A DNA stretch of 64,000 bases from Methylibium rhizosphaerae (lineage in GTDB: Bacteria > Pseudomonadota > Gammaproteobacteria > Burkholderiales > Burkholderiaceae_C), in assembly GCF_006386545.1 (NCBI RefSeq), contig NZ_SWAR01000021.1, forward strand, positions 1 through 64,000, written 5' to 3'. The translations under genes were made by a program, and so were the position numbers. The notes beneath the pieces are model-generated. The model was not told where the DNA came from and ran no database searches. It saw nothing but the letters and a program-made list of their open reading frames with translations. Below are positions 8,898 through 22,642 of this stretch, piece after piece (positions within the stretch are counted from its first letter, which is position 1; each line of letters opens with the position of its first letter).

Positions 8898-8978
8898 GGC
8901 TCGCCCCTCACTCGTGGGGTGGCCGCTGCCTGGCCCGGTCCGCAGAATCCGCGCGACCAACCCAGCAGGACGGCCCCG

Positions 8979-9683
8979 ATGGCCTCACAGGACGTGCTCA
9001 CCGTCTACCTCGTCGAAGACGACCCTCTTGTTTCGCGGCATGTCCAGGACGCGCTCAACGCCGCCGAAGGCATCCGCTGCGTCGGCCATGCCGACCGGCT
9101 GGCCACCGCGCGCAGCCAGCTGCCCCAGTGCAAGCCCGACGTGCTGCTGTCCGATCTCGGACTGCCCGACGGCGACGGCACCGAGCTGATCGGCGAGCTC
9201 GACCATCACCACCACACCCACCAGGCCGGCGGCACACCGGGCTGGCATCCGCACATCCTGGTGTTCTCGGTGTTCGGCGACGAGTCGCGTGTCATCAACG
9301 CCATCGAGTCCGGTGCCGACGGCTACTTCCTCAAGGGCTGCACCTCGGACGAGCTCATCCGTGCGGTGCAGCAGGCGGCGCGCGGCGAGTCGCCCATCTC
9401 GCCGGCCATTGCCCGCTACGTGCTCAAGCGCTTTCGCGACCCGGCCTTCGCCGAGTCCGGCTTCGGCGAGCTCGATGCCGGCTCCGGCAGCGCCTCGACG
9501 CTGAGCGAGCGCGAGGCCGCGGTGCTCAAGCTCGTGGCGCAGGGCTACGTCACCGAAGAGATCGGCGAGCGGCTGCGCACCTCGGCCAACGAGGTCGCCA
9601 CCCATATCCGCGACATCTACCAGAAGCTGCAGCTCGGCAAGCGGTCGCTGGCGGCTCAGCGCCAGCCGGCGGCGCGACGCTAG
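8979..9683 (+). CDS. LuxR/NarL-family response regulator with His-rich insert
   Basis: A 234-residue response regulator. The receiver domain has the acidic pair ED14D15, the phosphoacceptor Asp59 in LLSDLGLPDGDG and a Lys in YFLKG. The C-terminal LuxR-type helix-turn-helix begins at LSEREAAVLKLVAQG. The start is ATG 8979 with AGGA 8 bases upstream; a longer in-frame ORF from 8919 is not supported. Between the phosphoacceptor loop and the next strand there is an unusual histidine-rich insertion (DHHHHTHQAGG...WHPH, encoded at 9202-9255). The gene is followed after one base by the partner kinase, so the pair forms one operon. Confidence 0.92.
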   Translation: MASQDVLTVYLVEDDPLVSRHVQDALNAAEGIRCVGHADRLATARSQLPQCKPDVLLSDLGLPDGDGTELIGELDHHHHTHQAGGTPGWHPHILVFSVFGDESRVINAIESGADGYFLKGCTSDELIRAVQQAARGESPISPAIARYVLKRFRDPAFAESGFGELDAGSGSASTLSEREAAVLKLVAQGYVTEEIGERLRTSANEVATHIRDIYQKLQLGKRSLAAQRQPAARR

Positions 9684-9684
9684 C

Positions 9685-11622
9685 GTGTCCCCCCGCACGC
9701 ACGAGCCTGACGGCCCGCCGCGCCGGCGCTGGTCGACCCCGGCCATCGCCTGGGCGGCGGTACTGTGGCTGGCCGCCCTGGCACTGGCGGCCTGGCTGCT
9801 GACGCCGGCGCCGGTCCGGGTCGATGCGGCGGTCGAGATCCGCAGTGCGTCGATGCAGCCGGCGGAAGGAGGCGCCCCCAAGGTGGTGGCCCTGCCCGAT
9901 GCCTGGGAGTCCACCGCGCCGGCCCGCAGCGGCACCGCAACCTACCGGCTGCCGCTGCCCGACGCGGCCGTCCAGGGCGAACAGTCCGCCGTGTTCATTC
10001 GCCGGGCCGGCAACATGTTCCGCCTGTCGCTCGATGGCCAAGCCATCGTGTCCTACGGCGGCGCGCATGCACCGCAGGCCGACTACAGCCGCGAGCCGGT
10101 GCTGGTGCTGCTGCCGCAGGCGCTGGTGGCGGCCACCGGCAATGAACTGCGCATCGACGTCACCGGAGAGGCCGGCCGCGAGCCCGGCCTGTCGGAAGTG
10201 TGGGTGGGCCCGCTGCACGAGCTGGAGCCGCTGTACCAGAGGGCCGTGGCCGCGCAGGTGCGCAGCGCCTGGTTCGTCGCATCGGCCTCGGCCGCGATGG
10301 GCCTGCTGGCCCTGCTGCTGGGCTGGCGCACGCGCGAGGCGCGCTACGCCTGGTTCGGCATCGCGAGCCTGCTGTGGGCCTGGCGCGTGACGGCGCTGTT
10401 CAACAGCGACGGCGGGCCCTGGCTCGCACTGCGGCACTGGAGCTTCCAGGTGTCGTACGTCGGCTTCGTGGTGCTGATGTCGCTGTATGCGCTGGCCATG
10501 GTCGGCCGCGAAGGGCCGCGCGTGCGGCGCTGGCTGCTGCTGGGGGGCTTGGCCGCCGTCGCGCTCACCACCCTGGGCGTGGCCGGCGGCTGGCCATGGC
10601 CGCGCTCGCTGGTGCTGATGGGCATGCTGGTGCTGGCGGTGTGGCTGTTCGTGCGGCTCGCGCAGGCGGCCGTGCACGACCGCACCACCCCGGCGCTGCT
10701 GCTCACCGCCTGCGCAGCCATCTGCGTGGTGGTCGGCGCGCGCGACTTCTACGTGTTCCGGGTGCAGTACGACTACGGTGCCTACACCTGGGCGCGCTAC
10801 ACCATCGTGCTGCTGATGGCGGCGCTCGCCTGGATGCTGGTGAACGACTTCGCCCGTTCGGGCGCCCGGCTGCGCGAGCTGAACCGCGGCTTGCGCGACC
10901 GCATCGCCGCCAAGGAGCACGAGCTGGCGGTGGCCTTCGAGAACTCGCGCCTGCGCGAGCGCGAGCAGGCGACGCTGGCCGAACGCGACCGCATCCTGCG
11001 CGAGATGCACGACGGCCTGGGCGGGCGGCTGGTGGCCGCGCTGGCGCTGGCCCAGCGTGCGGGGCCGCTGGAGCCGGCCGAAGCGCTGCGCGAGCTGAAG
11101 CTCGCCCTCGACGACTGCCTCACCGAGCTGCGGCTGGCGCTCGACTCGCTCGAGACGGAGGCCCAGCCGGTCGTCGAGGCGCTGGCCGAGCTGCGCTTCC
11201 GGGTCGAGCCGTCGCTGCGTGCCGCCGGCATCCGGGTGGTGTGGCAGGTCGACGAGGCGGCCAGTGACGTCACGCTGTCGGCGGCCGACACGCTGCATGT
11301 GCTGCGCATCGTGCGCGAGGCCTTCACCAACGTGATCAAGCATGCGCGTGCCAACACGGTGTGGCTGCGGCTCGAACACCTCGAACATCTGATGGGCGCC
11401 GCAGGCCGGCAGCTGCGGTTGAGCGTGGTGGACAACGGCGCAGCGCAGTCGGCCGAGCCCGGCGCGGCACGCGAGCCGCTGGCAGCGCCCGGCGGCGGTC
11501 GCGGCCTGGCGAACATCCGGCGGCGCGCCCAGAGCCTGAAGGCCGAACTCGAGATCGGCCCGCAGGAAGAGGGCTGGGAAGTGTCGGTGAGGATTCCGCT
11601 CGGCGAGGCTGGTACGGCCTAG
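9685..11622 (+). CDS. Sensor histidine kinase, 7TM type (HisKA_3)
   Basis: A 645-residue sensor kinase starting at GTG 9685, one base after the response regulator stop. It has an N-terminal membrane helix (about 13-35) and a periplasmic beta-rich region (about 36-195). A multi-helix membrane block (about 196-390) follows in the arrangement of 7TMR-DISM receptors, then a short coiled coil. The NarL-type dimerisation domain has phosphoacceptor His442 in REMHDGLGG, and the ATPase domain has NVIKHARAN and a glycine-rich GGGRGLANIRRR. It should phosphorylate the adjacent LuxR regulator. The periplasmic fold suggests a carbohydrate or other small-molecule ligand, which is inferred. The stop abuts the convergent GST stop with no spacer. 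Confidence 0.92.
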   Translation: MSPRTHEPDGPPRRRWSTPAIAWAAVLWLAALALAAWLLTPAPVRVDAAVEIRSASMQPAEGGAPKVVALPDAWESTAPARSGTATYRLPLPDAAVQGEQSAVFIRRAGNMFRLSLDGQAIVSYGGAHAPQADYSREPVLVLLPQALVAATGNELRIDVTGEAGREPGLSEVWVGPLHELEPLYQRAVAAQVRSAWFVASASAAMGLLALLLGWRTREARYAWFGIASLLWAWRVTALFNSDGGPWLALRHWSFQVSYVGFVVLMSLYALAMVGREGPRVRRWLLLGGLAAVALTTLGVAGGWPWPRSLVLMGMLVLAVWLFVRLAQAAVHDRTTPALLLTACAAICVVVGARDFYVFRVQYDYGAYTWARYTIVLLMAALAWMLVNDFARSGARLRELNRGLRDRIAAKEHELAVAFENSRLREREQATLAERDRILREMHDGLGGRLVAALALAQRAGPLEPAEALRELKLALDDCLTELRLALDSLETEAQPVVEALAELRFRVEPSLRAAGIRVVWQVDEAASDVTLSAADTLHVLRIVREAFTNVIKHARANTVWLRLEHLEHLMGAAGRQLRLSVVDNGAAQSAEPGAAREPLAAPGGGRGLANIRRRAQSLKAELEIGPQEEGWEVSVRIPLGEAGTA

Positions 11623-12246
11623 TCAAGCCGCGGCAGGCGGCGCGGTCTCGATGAAGCTCTGCCGCTGCATCAGCTTGTCGTACAGCTTCGCGAGGTTGGG
11701 GTGCGCGCCGCGCCAGTCGATGTGCGAGAAGCGGAAGTCGAGGTAGCCCAGCGCGCAGCCGATCGCTACGTCGGCGAGCGTGTAGTGGCCGCCGGCGGCC
11801 CAGGCGCGGTCGCCCAGGCCCTTGCCCATGGCCTGCACGCAGGCGTGCACCTTGTCCATCTGGCGCGTCACCCAGGCGGGCGAGCGCTGCAGCTCGGTGC
11901 GGCCGTTCCAGGTCTGTTCCAGGCGGGCGAGGATGGCCGCGTCCATGAGTCCGTCGGCCAGCGCTTCCCAGGTGCGCACCTCCACGCGCTCGCGCCCGGT
12001 CGGCGGGATCAGCTTGCCGACCGGCGAGAGGGTGTCCATGTATTCGACGATCACGCGCGAGTCGAAGATCGCCTCGCCGCCTTCCATCACGAGACAAGGC
12101 ACCTTGCCCAGCGGGTTGGCGGTCGCGATGGTGCTGCTGGGCGACCACACGTCTTCGAGTTCGAACTGGTAGTCCAGCTTCTTCTCGGCCAGCACGATGC
12201 GGACCTTGCGCACATAGGGGCTGGTGAGCGAACCGATGAGTTTCAT
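11623..12246 (-). CDS. Glutathione S-transferase family protein
   Basis: A 207-residue cytosolic GST. The thioredoxin-like N-terminal domain (about 1-78) begins MKLIGSLTSPYVRKVRIVLAEKKL; the Ser in SPYVRK is the probable thiol-activating residue, and the glutathione-binding stretch is PCLVMEGGEAIFDSRVI. The helical C-terminal domain contains GDRAWAAGGHYTLADVAIG. The length is normal. The gene is convergent with the sensor kinase, its stop immediately adjoining. Upstream a TAGAAT (12291-12296 read on this strand) and a 14-bp palindrome mark a likely own promoter. The substrate is unknown. Confidence 0.93.
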   Translation of the reverse strand: MKLIGSLTSPYVRKVRIVLAEKKLDYQFELEDVWSPSSTIATANPLGKVPCLVMEGGEAIFDSRVIVEYMDTLSPVGKLIPPTGRERVEVRTWEALADGLMDAAILARLEQTWNGRTELQRSPAWVTRQMDKVHACVQAMGKGLGDRAWAAGGHYTLADVAIGCALGYLDFRFSHIDWRGAHPNLAKLYDKLMQRQSFIETAPPAAA

Positions 12247-12276
12247 GTCGTGGGCGGGAAGAGACCCCGCAGGAGG

Positions 12277-12296
12277 GAATCGAGCGATTCATTCTA
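12277..12296 (-). promoter_or_regulatory. Putative GST promoter with palindrome
   Basis: On the minus strand a TAGAAT (12291-12296) resembles a -10 element. Directly downstream lies the palindrome GAATCGAGCGATTC (12277-12290, 6-bp arms), about 30 bp before the GST start. The placement at the expected transcription start suggests an operator; no regulator is adjacent. Confidence 0.4.
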
Positions 12297-12397
12297 GTGT
12301 TGCGCCGTCTCCCGGAGGCCTGTGGGCGGGCCGCTACAGTCTCCCTATTCCGGGGGGAGTCCCGCCACGGCACGCGCGTGCAAGATCGCGCCTCACC

Positions 12398-13747
12398 ATG
12401 AAGAACATGCCCGCAAGCAGCGCCTATCCCGCCAGCGCCGGCGCGAATTCGAGCTTTCCCGCGTCCCACGGCGGGCGCTTCGGCGGGGCCGACAGCGTCA
12501 GCGACATCGGCGGCATCGTGGTCGACAGCTCCGACGTCGTGGGCATGGTGAGCTCCATCGGCGTATCGGCCGACCCGACCACGTCGCCCGCGCCGCTGTT
12601 CGGCCGCGTGCGCGCGGCGCAGCAGGCGCATCACCTGCCGATCGAGTTCGGCGGAACCGGCGGTGAGTATTTCCGCATCTGGATCGTCAACCTGCTGCTC
12701 ACGCTGGTGACGCTGGGCCTGTACTACCCGTGGGCCAAGGTGCGCAAGCTGCGCTGGTTCTATGGCCACACGCAACTGGCCGGCCATGCCTTCGACTTCC
12801 ACGGCGAACCACGCAAGATGCTGCGAGGCACGATGCTGGCCGGGCTGCTGGTGGTGGCCTACAGCGTGGCGGGCGAGTTCTCCCCCCTCTCCGGGCTGCT
12901 GGCGGCGGCCGTCGTCGCGGGCCTGTGGCCGCTGATGCTGCGCGCCGCCTTGCAGTTCCGGCTGGCCAACACCAGCTGGTGCGGGCTGCGCTTCAGTTTC
13001 TCGGGCTCGGTGCGCGAGGCCTACGCTGCGGTGGCGCCGCCGCTGCTGCTGTTCCTGCTGCCGGCCACGCTGGCCGCGTTCCATGAGGCCGACCTGGGGC
13101 TCGCGCCGGCCACGCTGCAGGCGCTCGACGCCATCGTGGTGATCGCGGCCGTCCTGATGCTGCTGGGCCTGCCTTACTTCCTCTGGCGCCTGAAGCGCTA
13201 CCAGCACAGCCATTTCCGCCTCGGGCAGCTGCGCACCGAGTGGAAAGGCGAGCTGCGCGCGGTGTATGCCCTGTGCCTGCGCGCCTTCGGCATCGTGCTC
13301 GTGCCCATCGTGCTGATCGTGGCGGGCATGGCCGGCATCAGCGCCGGCAGTTCGTTCGGCGCCGGCGTGGTGCTGCTGCTGCCGCTCATGTTCGCGCTGA
13401 TGCTCGCCGGCGTGGTGGTGGTGTACCTCGTGGCGCCGGCCTACTTCACCGTGCGCATGCAGAACCTGGCCTGGACGAAAACCGGCAACCGCTACGTGCG
13501 CCTGCGCAGCCAGCTCGCGCTCGGCCCCTACATCAAGCTGCAGCTGGTGAACTGGCTGCTGGTGATGTTCTCGATGGGCTTCTACTGGCCGTGGGCGGTG
13601 GTGAGCACGCGCCGCATGCGGCTGGCGGCCATCACGGTGGTGTCGCGCGTCGAGCCGGAGGAGCTGGCCATGGCCGTGCGGCCGAAGGCCGGCGACGCCG
13701 CGGCCGAGATGGGCGAAGAGCTTTTCGGCCTGGACTTCGGCTGGTGA
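12398..13747 (+). CDS. DUF898 (YjgN-like) membrane protein
   Basis: A 449-residue multi-pass inner-membrane protein of the DUF898/YjgN family, function unknown. The first 80 or so residues are Ser/Ala/Gly-rich and probably disordered. The membrane part begins at FGGTGGEYFRIWIVNLLLTLVTLGLYYPWAKVRK. The WAKVRKLRWFYGHTQLAGHAFDFHG motif is diagnostic, and its shorter counterpart WPWAVVSTRRMR occurs near the end, indicating an internal repeat. The ATG at 12398 is preferred over the longer ORF from 12224 because the upstream residues look non-coding, though the ribosome site is weak. The stop overlaps the start of the M48 protease by 4 bp (GTGA), so the two are translationally coupled. Confidence 0.85.
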   Translation: MKNMPASSAYPASAGANSSFPASHGGRFGGADSVSDIGGIVVDSSDVVGMVSSIGVSADPTTSPAPLFGRVRAAQQAHHLPIEFGGTGGEYFRIWIVNLLLTLVTLGLYYPWAKVRKLRWFYGHTQLAGHAFDFHGEPRKMLRGTMLAGLLVVAYSVAGEFSPLSGLLAAAVVAGLWPLMLRAALQFRLANTSWCGLRFSFSGSVREAYAAVAPPLLLFLLPATLAAFHEADLGLAPATLQALDAIVVIAAVLMLLGLPYFLWRLKRYQHSHFRLGQLRTEWKGELRAVYALCLRAFGIVLVPIVLIVAGMAGISAGSSFGAGVVLLLPLMFALMLAGVVVVYLVAPAYFTVRMQNLAWTKTGNRYVRLRSQLALGPYIKLQLVNWLLVMFSMGFYWPWAVVSTRRMRLAAITVVSRVEPEELAMAVRPKAGDAAAEMGEELFGLDFGW

Positions 13748-14860
13748 GCGCCGTCGCCGCAGCCACGGCCTCGCCGCACGTCGAGGCCGACTACTTCGAC
13801 GGCCGCCAGGCTCGCGCGCACCGGGTGCGCGCCCATGTGAGCGGCGGCCAGCTCTACCTGCGCGGCAACGGCATCGCGCTGGCCGTGCCGCTGGCGCAGG
13901 TGCAGTGGCCGCCCGCCGGCCAGCGCGGCGCCCGCCTTGCGCACTTTGCGAGCGGCGCCTCGCTGCAATGCGCAGACGGCGCGGCATGGGACGCCTGGGC
14001 GGCGGCTTCGGGACTCGAGGCCTCGATGGTGGCCCGTGTCGAGGGCAGCTGGCGCTGGGTCTTCGGTGCGGTCGCGGCGCTCGTGCTGCTGGTGGGCAGC
14101 TTGTACGTCTGGGGTCTGCCGTGGCTGTCGCGCGGCGTGGTGGCGCTGGTGCCGTTGTCGGTGGACGAAAAGGTCGGCGAGGTGGCGCTGGAGTCGCTGC
14201 CCGACGGCTGGCTCGAACCGACCCGGCTGCCCGCCGACCAGCAGCAGCGATTGCGCGCCGCCTTCGACCGGGCGGTGGCGGCCGCGTTCGTGCCCGGCGA
14301 GGCTCCGGCCTACACGCTGCGATTCCACAAGAGCGGGCTGGGTCCCAATGCGTTTGCACTGCCGGGCGGCACCATCGTCATGACCGACGAGCTGGTGACG
14401 CTGGTGGCCGGCCGCGAAGATGCCATCGTCGGCGTGCTGGCGCACGAGCTGGGCCATGTGCGCCACCGGCACGGCATGCGTGCGCTGGTGCAGGTCACGG
14501 TGCTGGGCGCCGTCTCGAGCCTGGCCTTCGGCGACTTCAGCGGCCTGTTCGCCGGCCTGCCGGTGCTGCTGGGCCATGCCGGCTATTCGCGGGACGCCGA
14601 GCGCGAAGCCGACGGCGAAGCCATCCGCATCATGCAAAAGGCCGGCGTATCGCCCGAGGCCATGGTGGTGTTCTTCGAAAGGATCGGCGCCTGGGCCGAC
14701 GAGAAGGCCGCCGGCAAGGCCGGCCGCAAGGAGGGCGAGCGCAAGCCCGAGCCGGGCCAGGCCCGTGAGGAGTCGCTGCTGGGCATCGCCTTCTCGAGCC
14801 ACCCGGCCGACGCGGAGCGCATTGCGCGCTTCCGCGAGGCGGCGCGGGCGATGCCCACGC

Positions 14861-14874
<14 letters not shown>
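13744..14874 (+). CDS. M48 family zinc metalloprotease, membrane-anchored
   Basis: A 376-residue peptidase. It starts at GTG 13744, overlapping the DUF898 stop by 4 bp. The N-terminal 100 residues (cytoplasmic, possibly PH-like) precede a membrane helix (about 103-122). The catalytic domain has H234ELGH238 followed by RHRHG and the downstream zinc ligand in YSRDAEREADGEAIRIM. The topology resembles HtpX/BepA-like M48 proteases that act on envelope or membrane proteins. Coupling to DUF898 suggests the membrane protein is its partner or substrate; this is inferred from gene order. Its 3' end overlaps the remnant on the other strand by 14 bp. Confidence 0.9.
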
Positions 14875-17009
<2,135 letters not shown>

Positions 17010-17031
17010 GACACCCGCGCAGACGAGCGGC

Positions 17032-17916
17032 ATGGCGATCACGCGAGCGGCCGGCCCCCTGCGCAGCGCGCTGCTGGTTTGCCGGCTCGTCGCCGCATGC
17101 CTGCCGGGCCTGCTGGCCGCCGTGCCGGCCTCGGCGCACCATGGCGTGTCGCTGGCTTCGCAATACGAGCAGGCGCGCGCCGTGGCCGACAAGGCCGGCC
17201 ACCACCGCCTCGTGCTGGCCGGCGCCGCGATGGATGCCTCGTCCACCGCCTTCGTCGGCGACGTGAAGCTGTTCGAGCAGGCGTTTCGTGCACAGGTGCC
17301 GCGCTCGGCCAGCGTGCTGCACCTGGCCAACGGCCTGCGCCGCCAGGCCGGACCGGATGCGACGGCGCGCTCGATGCGCCAGATGTTCACGCTGGCCGGC
17401 ACGCTGGTGGCCGGTGAAGCCGCGCCCGGCTCGCTGGTCGTGGTGCTGCTCACCTCGCACGGTCATGTGGGCTACCTGTCGGCCGCCCGCCATGCCAGCG
17501 ACAACAGCAGCGTGCATGTGAGCGAGCTGCGCGAGTGGCTGGCGCCGCTGGGCGAGACCACGCCCACCCTGCTTATCGTCTCGGCCTGCTATTCGGGATC
17601 GCTCATCCCGCTGCTGGAGCAGCCCAACCGCATCATCGTCACGGCCGCGTCGGAGCGCACTTCGTCGTTCGGCTGCGAGGCCGACAGCCGCAACACGTTT
17701 TTCGTCGAGGCCCTGTTCGACGACGGGCTGGACGCCTCGCAGAACATCGAACAGTGGTTCGCCCGCGGCGCCGCACGCGTGGCCGAGCGCGAGAAGGCAC
17801 TGCAGCTCACGCCGCCGTCCAACCCGCAGCTGTGGGTGGGCGACAAGGTCAAGGCGCTGGCGCGCAAGCCGTGGCGCGACCTGCTGGCGCCATTCAACGC
17901 GCCGCCGGGCCGCTGA
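17032..17916 (+). CDS. C13-family (caspase-like) cysteine peptidase, secreted
   Basis: A 294-residue protein starting at ATG 17032. A signal peptide runs to about residue 36 (ending AAVPASA). The peptidase C13/legumain-like fold is marked by [15 protein letters not shown] with catalytic His143 and [16 protein letters not shown] with catalytic Cys186, then the substrate-pocket stretch [14 protein letters not shown] and FFVEALFDD. It is probably periplasmic. It sits 22 bp after purB and just before pyrF but has no metabolic link with them. The biological substrate of bacterial C13 proteins is unknown. Confidence 0.85.
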   Translation: MAITRAAGPLRSALLVCRLVAACLPGLLAAVPASAHHGVSLASQYEQARAVADKAGHHRLVLAGAAMDASSTAFVGDVKLFEQAFRAQVPRSASVLHLANGLRRQAGPDATARSMRQMFTLAGTLVAGEAAPGSLVVVLLTSHGHVGYLSAARHASDNSSVHVSELREWLAPLGETTPTLLIVSACYSGSLIPLLEQPNRIIVTAASERTSSFGCEADSRNTFFVEALFDDGLDASQNIEQWFARGAARVAEREKALQLTPPSNPQLWVGDKVKALARKPWRDLLAPFNAPPGR

Positions 17917-17940
17917 ACCCGCCCGCGGCGCGCGGGTTCC

Positions 17941-17946
17941 TACAAT
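17941..17946 (+). promoter_or_regulatory. Putative -10 element of pyrF
   Basis: TACAAT lies 8 bp before the pyrF ATG, and there is no Shine-Dalgarno sequence, so the mRNA may be leaderless or nearly so. A GC-rich hairpin (AACCCGC, 17916-17922, pairing with GCGGGTT, 17932-17938) sits just upstream, after the C13 peptidase stop. Confidence 0.35.
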
Positions 17947-17954
17947 GGCGCCCC

Positions 17955-18797
17955 ATGAGCTTCCTCGCCCGACTCCAACAAGCCTCCCGTCTCAACGATT
18001 CGCTGCTGTGCGTCGGGCTCGACCCCGAACCGGGCAGGTTCCCGGGCGCATGGAAGGGCGATCCCGGACGCATCTACGACTTCTGCGCGCGCATCGTCGA
18101 TGCGACCAAGGACCTCGTGCTGGCCTTCAAGCCGCAGATCGCCTACTTCGCCGCGCACCGAGCCGAAGACCAGCTCGAGCAGCTGATGGCGCACATGCGC
18201 CGCGTCGCGCCCGACGTGCCGGTGATCCTCGATGCCAAGCGCGGCGACATCGGCTCCACCGCCGAGCAGTACGCGAAGGAAGCCTTCGAGCGCTACCAGG
18301 CCGATGCGGTGACGCTGTCGCCCTTCATGGGCTTCGATTCGATCGAGCCCTACCTGCGCTACCCCGGCAAGGGCGCCATCCTGCTGTGCCGCACCTCCAA
18401 CGCCGGCGGGTCCGACCTGCAGAACCAGCGTCTGCACGACGTCGCCGGCCAGCCGCGCGTGTACGAGCACATCGCCCACCTGGCCCAGACGCAATGGAAC
18501 ACCAACGGCCAGCTCGGCCTCGTGGTGGGGGCCACCTTCCCGGGCGAGATCGCCCGCGTGCGCGAGCTGGCGCCGGACCTGCCGCTGCTGATTCCGGGCG
18601 TGGGCGCGCAGGGCGGCGATGCCGAAGCCACCGTGCGCGCCGGCTTGCGCGGCGGCCAGGGCAGCAGCGGCCTCATCGCGGTGAACTCGTCGCGCGCCGT
18701 GCTGTATGCCGGCAGCGGCGACGACTTCGCCGAAGCGGCACGCGAAGCGGCGCGGGGCACGCGTGACATCCTCAACGAAGCGCGCCGGGGCATGTGA
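17955..18797 (+). CDS. pyrF: Orotidine 5'-phosphate decarboxylase
   Basis: A 280-residue enzyme catalysing the last step of UMP synthesis, OMP to UMP plus CO2. It belongs to the longer type 2 subfamily found in many betaproteobacteria and actinobacteria. The signature is [25 protein letters not shown] with the catalytic Lys and Asp residues, together with [13 protein letters not shown] near the N-terminus and the phosphate-binding end segment. The start ATG 17955 is fixed by the conserved [24 protein letters not shown]. Confidence 0.97.
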   Translation: MSFLARLQQASRLNDSLLCVGLDPEPGRFPGAWKGDPGRIYDFCARIVDATKDLVLAFKPQIAYFAAHRAEDQLEQLMAHMRRVAPDVPVILDAKRGDIGSTAEQYAKEAFERYQADAVTLSPFMGFDSIEPYLRYPGKGAILLCRTSNAGGSDLQNQRLHDVAGQPRVYEHIAHLAQTQWNTNGQLGLVVGATFPGEIARVRELAPDLPLLIPGVGAQGGDAEATVRAGLRGGQGSSGLIAVNSSRAVLYAGSGDDFAEAAREAARGTRDILNEARRGM

Positions 18798-18879
18798 CGC
18801 CGCGACTGCGACGCTGCGGGTAATGCACAGGGTCTTGCCGAAAGGCCCGCCGATACACTGACCCGGCCTTTTGGGGCCC

Positions 18880-21775
<2,896 letters not shown>

Positions 21776-21777
<2 letters not shown>

Positions 21778-21804
21778 CGCCTTCGGCGCTCCCCCTCGAG
21801 GGGG
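21776..21804. repeat. REP-like double hairpin between convergent genes
   Basis: AGCGCC-TTC-GGCGCT (21776-21790) is immediately followed by the perfect 14-bp palindrome CCCCCTCGAGGGGG (21791-21804). Its layout resembles short interspersed palindromic elements in related betaproteobacterial genomes, from memory and not tested here. It overlaps the stop of the hybrid kinase and separates it from the convergent GntR gene, so it may also terminate transcription. I found only one copy in the window. Confidence 0.45.
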
Positions 21805-21818
21805 CAGGCCTGGTCGTT

Positions 21819-22571
21819 TCAGCTCAGCAGCGCCTTCACCAGGTCGGTGCTGCGGCCGGCGGGCGCGTCGGCTGGGTCGAGCCGCAGGGTGGCTTCCACA
21901 CGGTCGAGGTGCTCGGTCATGTGCCGCACCGCCGCCTCGACGTTGCCCTTGCGGCATACCTGCAGGAAGTCGGCATGTTCATGGGTGGAGCAGCTGGCGT
22001 CGTTGCTGCTCTGGTAGAGCATGGCGATCAGCGAGCTGCGCGCCACGAGTTCGCGCACCATCTCGGCCAGCACACGATTGCCGCAGGCTTCGGCCAGCAG
22101 CACATGGAAGTCGCCCAGCAGGCGCTCGCGCGCCGGGGCGGTGGCGGCGGTGGCATGCGAGCCGAGCGCATTGCGCTCGAAGCGCACATGCTGCTCGAGC
22201 TCGCGGTAGTCGGCCGGCTTGGCGCGGGCCACGAACAGGCGCACCACCTCAGCTTCGAGCACGCGGCGCACGGCAAACAGCTGGCGCGCTTCCTCGACGC
22301 TGGGCTTGCTCACATAGGCGCCCTTGTCCGGAACCATCTCGATGAGCTTGTCGCGCCACAGCACCAGCAGGGCGGCGCGGATCTTGGTGCGGCTCACCGC
22401 ATAGACGCGGCCGAGGGCTTCTTCGCGCAGGCGGGTGCCGGGCGGCAGGCGCTTGTCGACGATGGCCGCGGCGATGTCGGTGGCGATGGCTTCGACGGTG
22501 GGGCCGCGCTCGGGGGCTTCCGGCTCGTCGTCGGTGGGAGGCTGCGGAGGGGCGGCTGGCTTGCGCGGCAT
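21819..22571 (-). CDS. GntR-family (FadR/FCD subgroup) transcriptional regulator
   Basis: A 250-residue regulator. The winged helix-turn-helix spans about residues 28-95 (LPPGTRLREEALGRVYAVSRTKIRAALLVLWRDKLIEMVPDKGAYV). It is followed by an all-helical FCD effector domain with metal-site-like residues in LGDFHVLLAEACGN and THEHADFL. The start at ATG 22571 (MPRKPAAPP) is chosen because upstream residues in the longer frame are not GntR-like; the ribosome site is weak. It is the last gene of a leftward unit with an Asp/Glu racemase and an NCS1 transporter, 71 bp after the racemase stop. It probably senses a nucleobase or hydantoin and may bind the palindrome at 24992-25019. Confidence 0.9.
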   Translation of the reverse strand: MPRKPAAPPQPPTDDEPEAPERGPTVEAIATDIAAAIVDKRLPPGTRLREEALGRVYAVSRTKIRAALLVLWRDKLIEMVPDKGAYVSKPSVEEARQLFAVRRVLEAEVVRLFVARAKPADYRELEQHVRFERNALGSHATAATAPARERLLGDFHVLLAEACGNRVLAEMVRELVARSSLIAMLYQSSNDASCSTHEHADFLQVCRKGNVEAAVRHMTEHLDRVEATLRLDPADAPAGRSTDLVKALLS

Positions 22572-22642
22572 GCCCGGGATTTTAGGGATCGGGCAGGCTC
22601 TCTCAGACACACACCACCCGTCACTCAAGCAACAGGCTGAAC

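Noticed and set aside
3837-8960. A 1707-codon open frame on the minus strand opposite the GH3 and GltS-like genes
   Set aside because: It is antisense to two well-supported genes; its translation is His/Arg/Gly/Ala-rich with no domain, a common artefact in high-G+C DNA.
9202-9255. The HHHHTH stretch as an affinity-tag or vector contaminant
   Set aside because: The frame and the receiver-domain sequence continue without interruption on both sides, so it is native.
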